From: an uncultured Bacteroidales bacterium
Lineage (GTDB): Bacteria; Bacteroidota; Bacteroidia; Bacteroidales; UBA932
NCBI GenBank assembly: GCA_946187865.1
Contig: CAMHST010000021.1
Coordinates: 1 to 42,888 of the forward strand
Reading direction: 5' to 3'
Length of the DNA: 42,888 nucleotides
Shown here: positions 41,837 to 42,888 of the stretch, one piece after another
Position numbering within the stretch: position 1 is the stretch's first letter
Layout: each line of letters starts with the position of its first letter
Position numbers and translations under genes: made by a program
Notes under the pieces: model-generated
The model's input: the letters and a program-made list of their open reading frames with translations, nothing else
Databases searched by the model: none
What the model was told of the DNA's origin: nothing

Positions 41837-42888
41837 CTACCAGATGTGGACGCGCTCCTGCTCCGGACGGAACATCTTGTCACCCTCGTGGATGTCGAAG
41901 GCGTCGAAGAAGCTCTGGAAGTTGCGCACGCTCACGTTGACGCGGTTTTCGGCCAGCGAGTGCACATCCATGTTGGTCAGGCGGGCCTTCTCCTGGTCGG
42001 TGATGTTCTGGGCCCAGATGGCGCCGTAGCTCAGGTAGAAGCGCTGGGCTGCGGTAAAGCCGTCGATCATCGGGTCTTCCTTACCGGCGATGGCATTCTC
42101 CATGGCCGTGAAAGCGATGGACAGGCCGCCGTGGTCGCCGATGTTCTCACCCAGGGTATAGGCGCCGTTGGCATGTACGCCGGGCAGGATCTCCACCTCG
42201 TCGAACTGGGAGGCAAGCTTTTTGCCCAGCTCCGTGAACTTGGCCTTGTCTTCCGGGGTCCACCAGTTGACCATATTGCCCGAAGCGTCGAACATGGAGC
42301 CCTGGTCGTCAAAGCCGTGGGACATTTCGTGGCCGATCACCACACCGATTCCGCCGTAGTTCACCGGGTCGTCGGCCTCGGGGTCGAAGAAGGGCTTCTG
42401 AAGGATGGCGGCCGGGAAGCAGATTTCGTTGGTGGTGGGATTGTAGTAGGCATTCACCGTCTGCGGGGTCATTCCCCACTCGGTGCGGTCGGTCTGTTTG
42501 CCCAGCTTGTCCAGGTTGTCTTTCACGTACCAGGCGCTGGCATTGCGGAGATTCTCGTAATAGGTATTCTCCGGGTTGATGTCCAGGGTGCTGTAGTCTT
42601 TCCACTTGTCCGGATAGCCGATCTTCACCGTGAAGGCGGCCAGTTTCTCACGGGCGCGGACTTTGGTCTCGTCGCTCATCCATTCCAGGCCGTCGATGTG
42701 CTGGCCCAGGGCGGTGCGCAGATTCTCCACCAGGGCGACCATCTTCTGCTTGGAGCTTTCGGGGAAGTAGCGGCTGACATACATTTCGCCGACGGCTTCG
42801 CCCAGGATGCCGTTAGGCACGCTCATGGCGCGTTTCCAGCGGGGCTGCTGCTCCTGGGCACCGGCCATCTGGTGGGAGAAGAACTCCC
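41837..42888 (-). CDS. M13-family (neprilysin/PepO-like) metallopeptidase, C-terminal part, cut by window edge
   Basis: The frame is open from the right edge; about 350 C-terminal residues are visible and the N-terminus is missing. M13 catalytic features are complete: VVIGHEMSHGFDDQG (H-E-x-x-H zinc site), ENIGDHGGLSIAF (third zinc ligand E-x-x-x-D), NAYYNPTTNEICFPAAILQKPFF (substrate-binding N-A-Y-Y) and a C-terminal VHSLAENRVNVSVRNFQSFFDAF with the conserved arginine. The last residue is W, as in many M13 proteins. It likely degrades peptides in the envelope. The permease gene lies 6 bases downstream. Confidence 0.93.
   Translation of the reverse strand, partial: EFFSHQMAGAQEQQPRWKRAMSVPNGILGEAVGEMYVSRYFPESSKQKMVALVENLRTALGQHIDGLEWMSDETKVRAREKLAAFTVKIGYPDKWKDYSTLDINPENTYYENLRNASAWYVKDNLDKLGKQTDRTEWGMTPQTVNAYYNPTTNEICFPAAILQKPFFDPEADDPVNYGGIGVVIGHEMSHGFDDQGSMFDASGNMVNWWTPEDKAKFTELGKKLASQFDEVEILPGVHANGAYTLGENIGDHGGLSIAFTAMENAIAGKEDPMIDGFTAAQRFYLSYGAIWAQNITDQEKARLTNMDVHSLAENRVNVSVRNFQSFFDAFDIHEGDKMFRPEQERVHIW

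Overview
The window is a stretch of a Bacteroidales (Bacteroidota) chromosome. The evidence is the promoter style: almost every transcription-start region carries the Bacteroidota -7 element TAnnTTTG, and Shine-Dalgarno sequences are largely absent. Family content agrees: DUF4783, M56-TonB fusion, Porin_10-type putative porin, PspC with the Bacteroidota N-terminal module, class I fumarase with DcuB, and GH28. The DNA is GC-rich (about 60 percent by eye, not computed), which suggests a high-GC gut lineage (Alistipes/Rikenellaceae-like or a related uncultured family) rather than Bacteroides itself. Metabolism looks anaerobic: oxygen-labile class I fumarase, rubredoxin, and C4-dicarboxylate exchange for fumarate respiration. 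It reads as core chromosome with no integrase, transposase, phage or CRISPR.

Layout. 1-1174: start of a leftward EF-P gene (cut by the edge), a leftward DUF4783 secreted protein and rightward rlmH. 1167-11161: a long, tightly packed rightward run holding a very large NtrY-like histidine kinase; a single-domain alarmone synthetase; a stand-alone HD alarmone-type hydrolase; an unassigned small-molecule kinase; a sensor/PP2C phosphatase fused to an RsbW-like kinase domain; its STAS partner; and a K+/H+ antiporter. Facing it, 11158-12306 encodes an NtrC-like regulator with no DNA-binding domain. 12360-13999: cmk and ispH, the latter ending in a 52-bp tandem repeat. 14116-14371: a hairpin-rich spacer and tRNA-Leu(UAG), whose 3' end is copied as an inverted repeat.

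14395-20670 (leftward): prmA, a 1179-aa AsmA-like protein, a GH28 pectinase and a GNAT acetyltransferase. 20745-24190 (rightward): glycerol kinase, glycerol facilitator and an SstT-type Na+/Ser-Thr symporter, closed by a strong terminator. 24298-27069: BlaI-type repressor, M56 peptidase-TonB protein and TPR protein, with a candidate operator. 27160-28973: fumarase and rubredoxin. 29095-34102: DcuA/B transporter, periplasmic asparaginase, porin and aspartase, which together turn asparagine into fumarate. 34156-36828: DUF1963 protein (leftward) and a PspC/PadR/PspC envelope-stress cluster. 37008-40672: a putative porin translationally coupled to an MltF-like lytic transglycosylase. 40673-42888 (leftward): LolC/E-type permease and the C-terminal part of an M13 metallopeptidase cut by the right edge.

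The part most worth attention is 4668-11161. Separate synthetase and hydrolase proteins of the RelA/SpoT type, an orphan kinase, a partner-switching module and an ion antiporter are co-oriented with overlapping start and stop codons, which suggests one stress-signalling unit. This is inference from layout and motifs; no biochemical output can be read from sequence alone.
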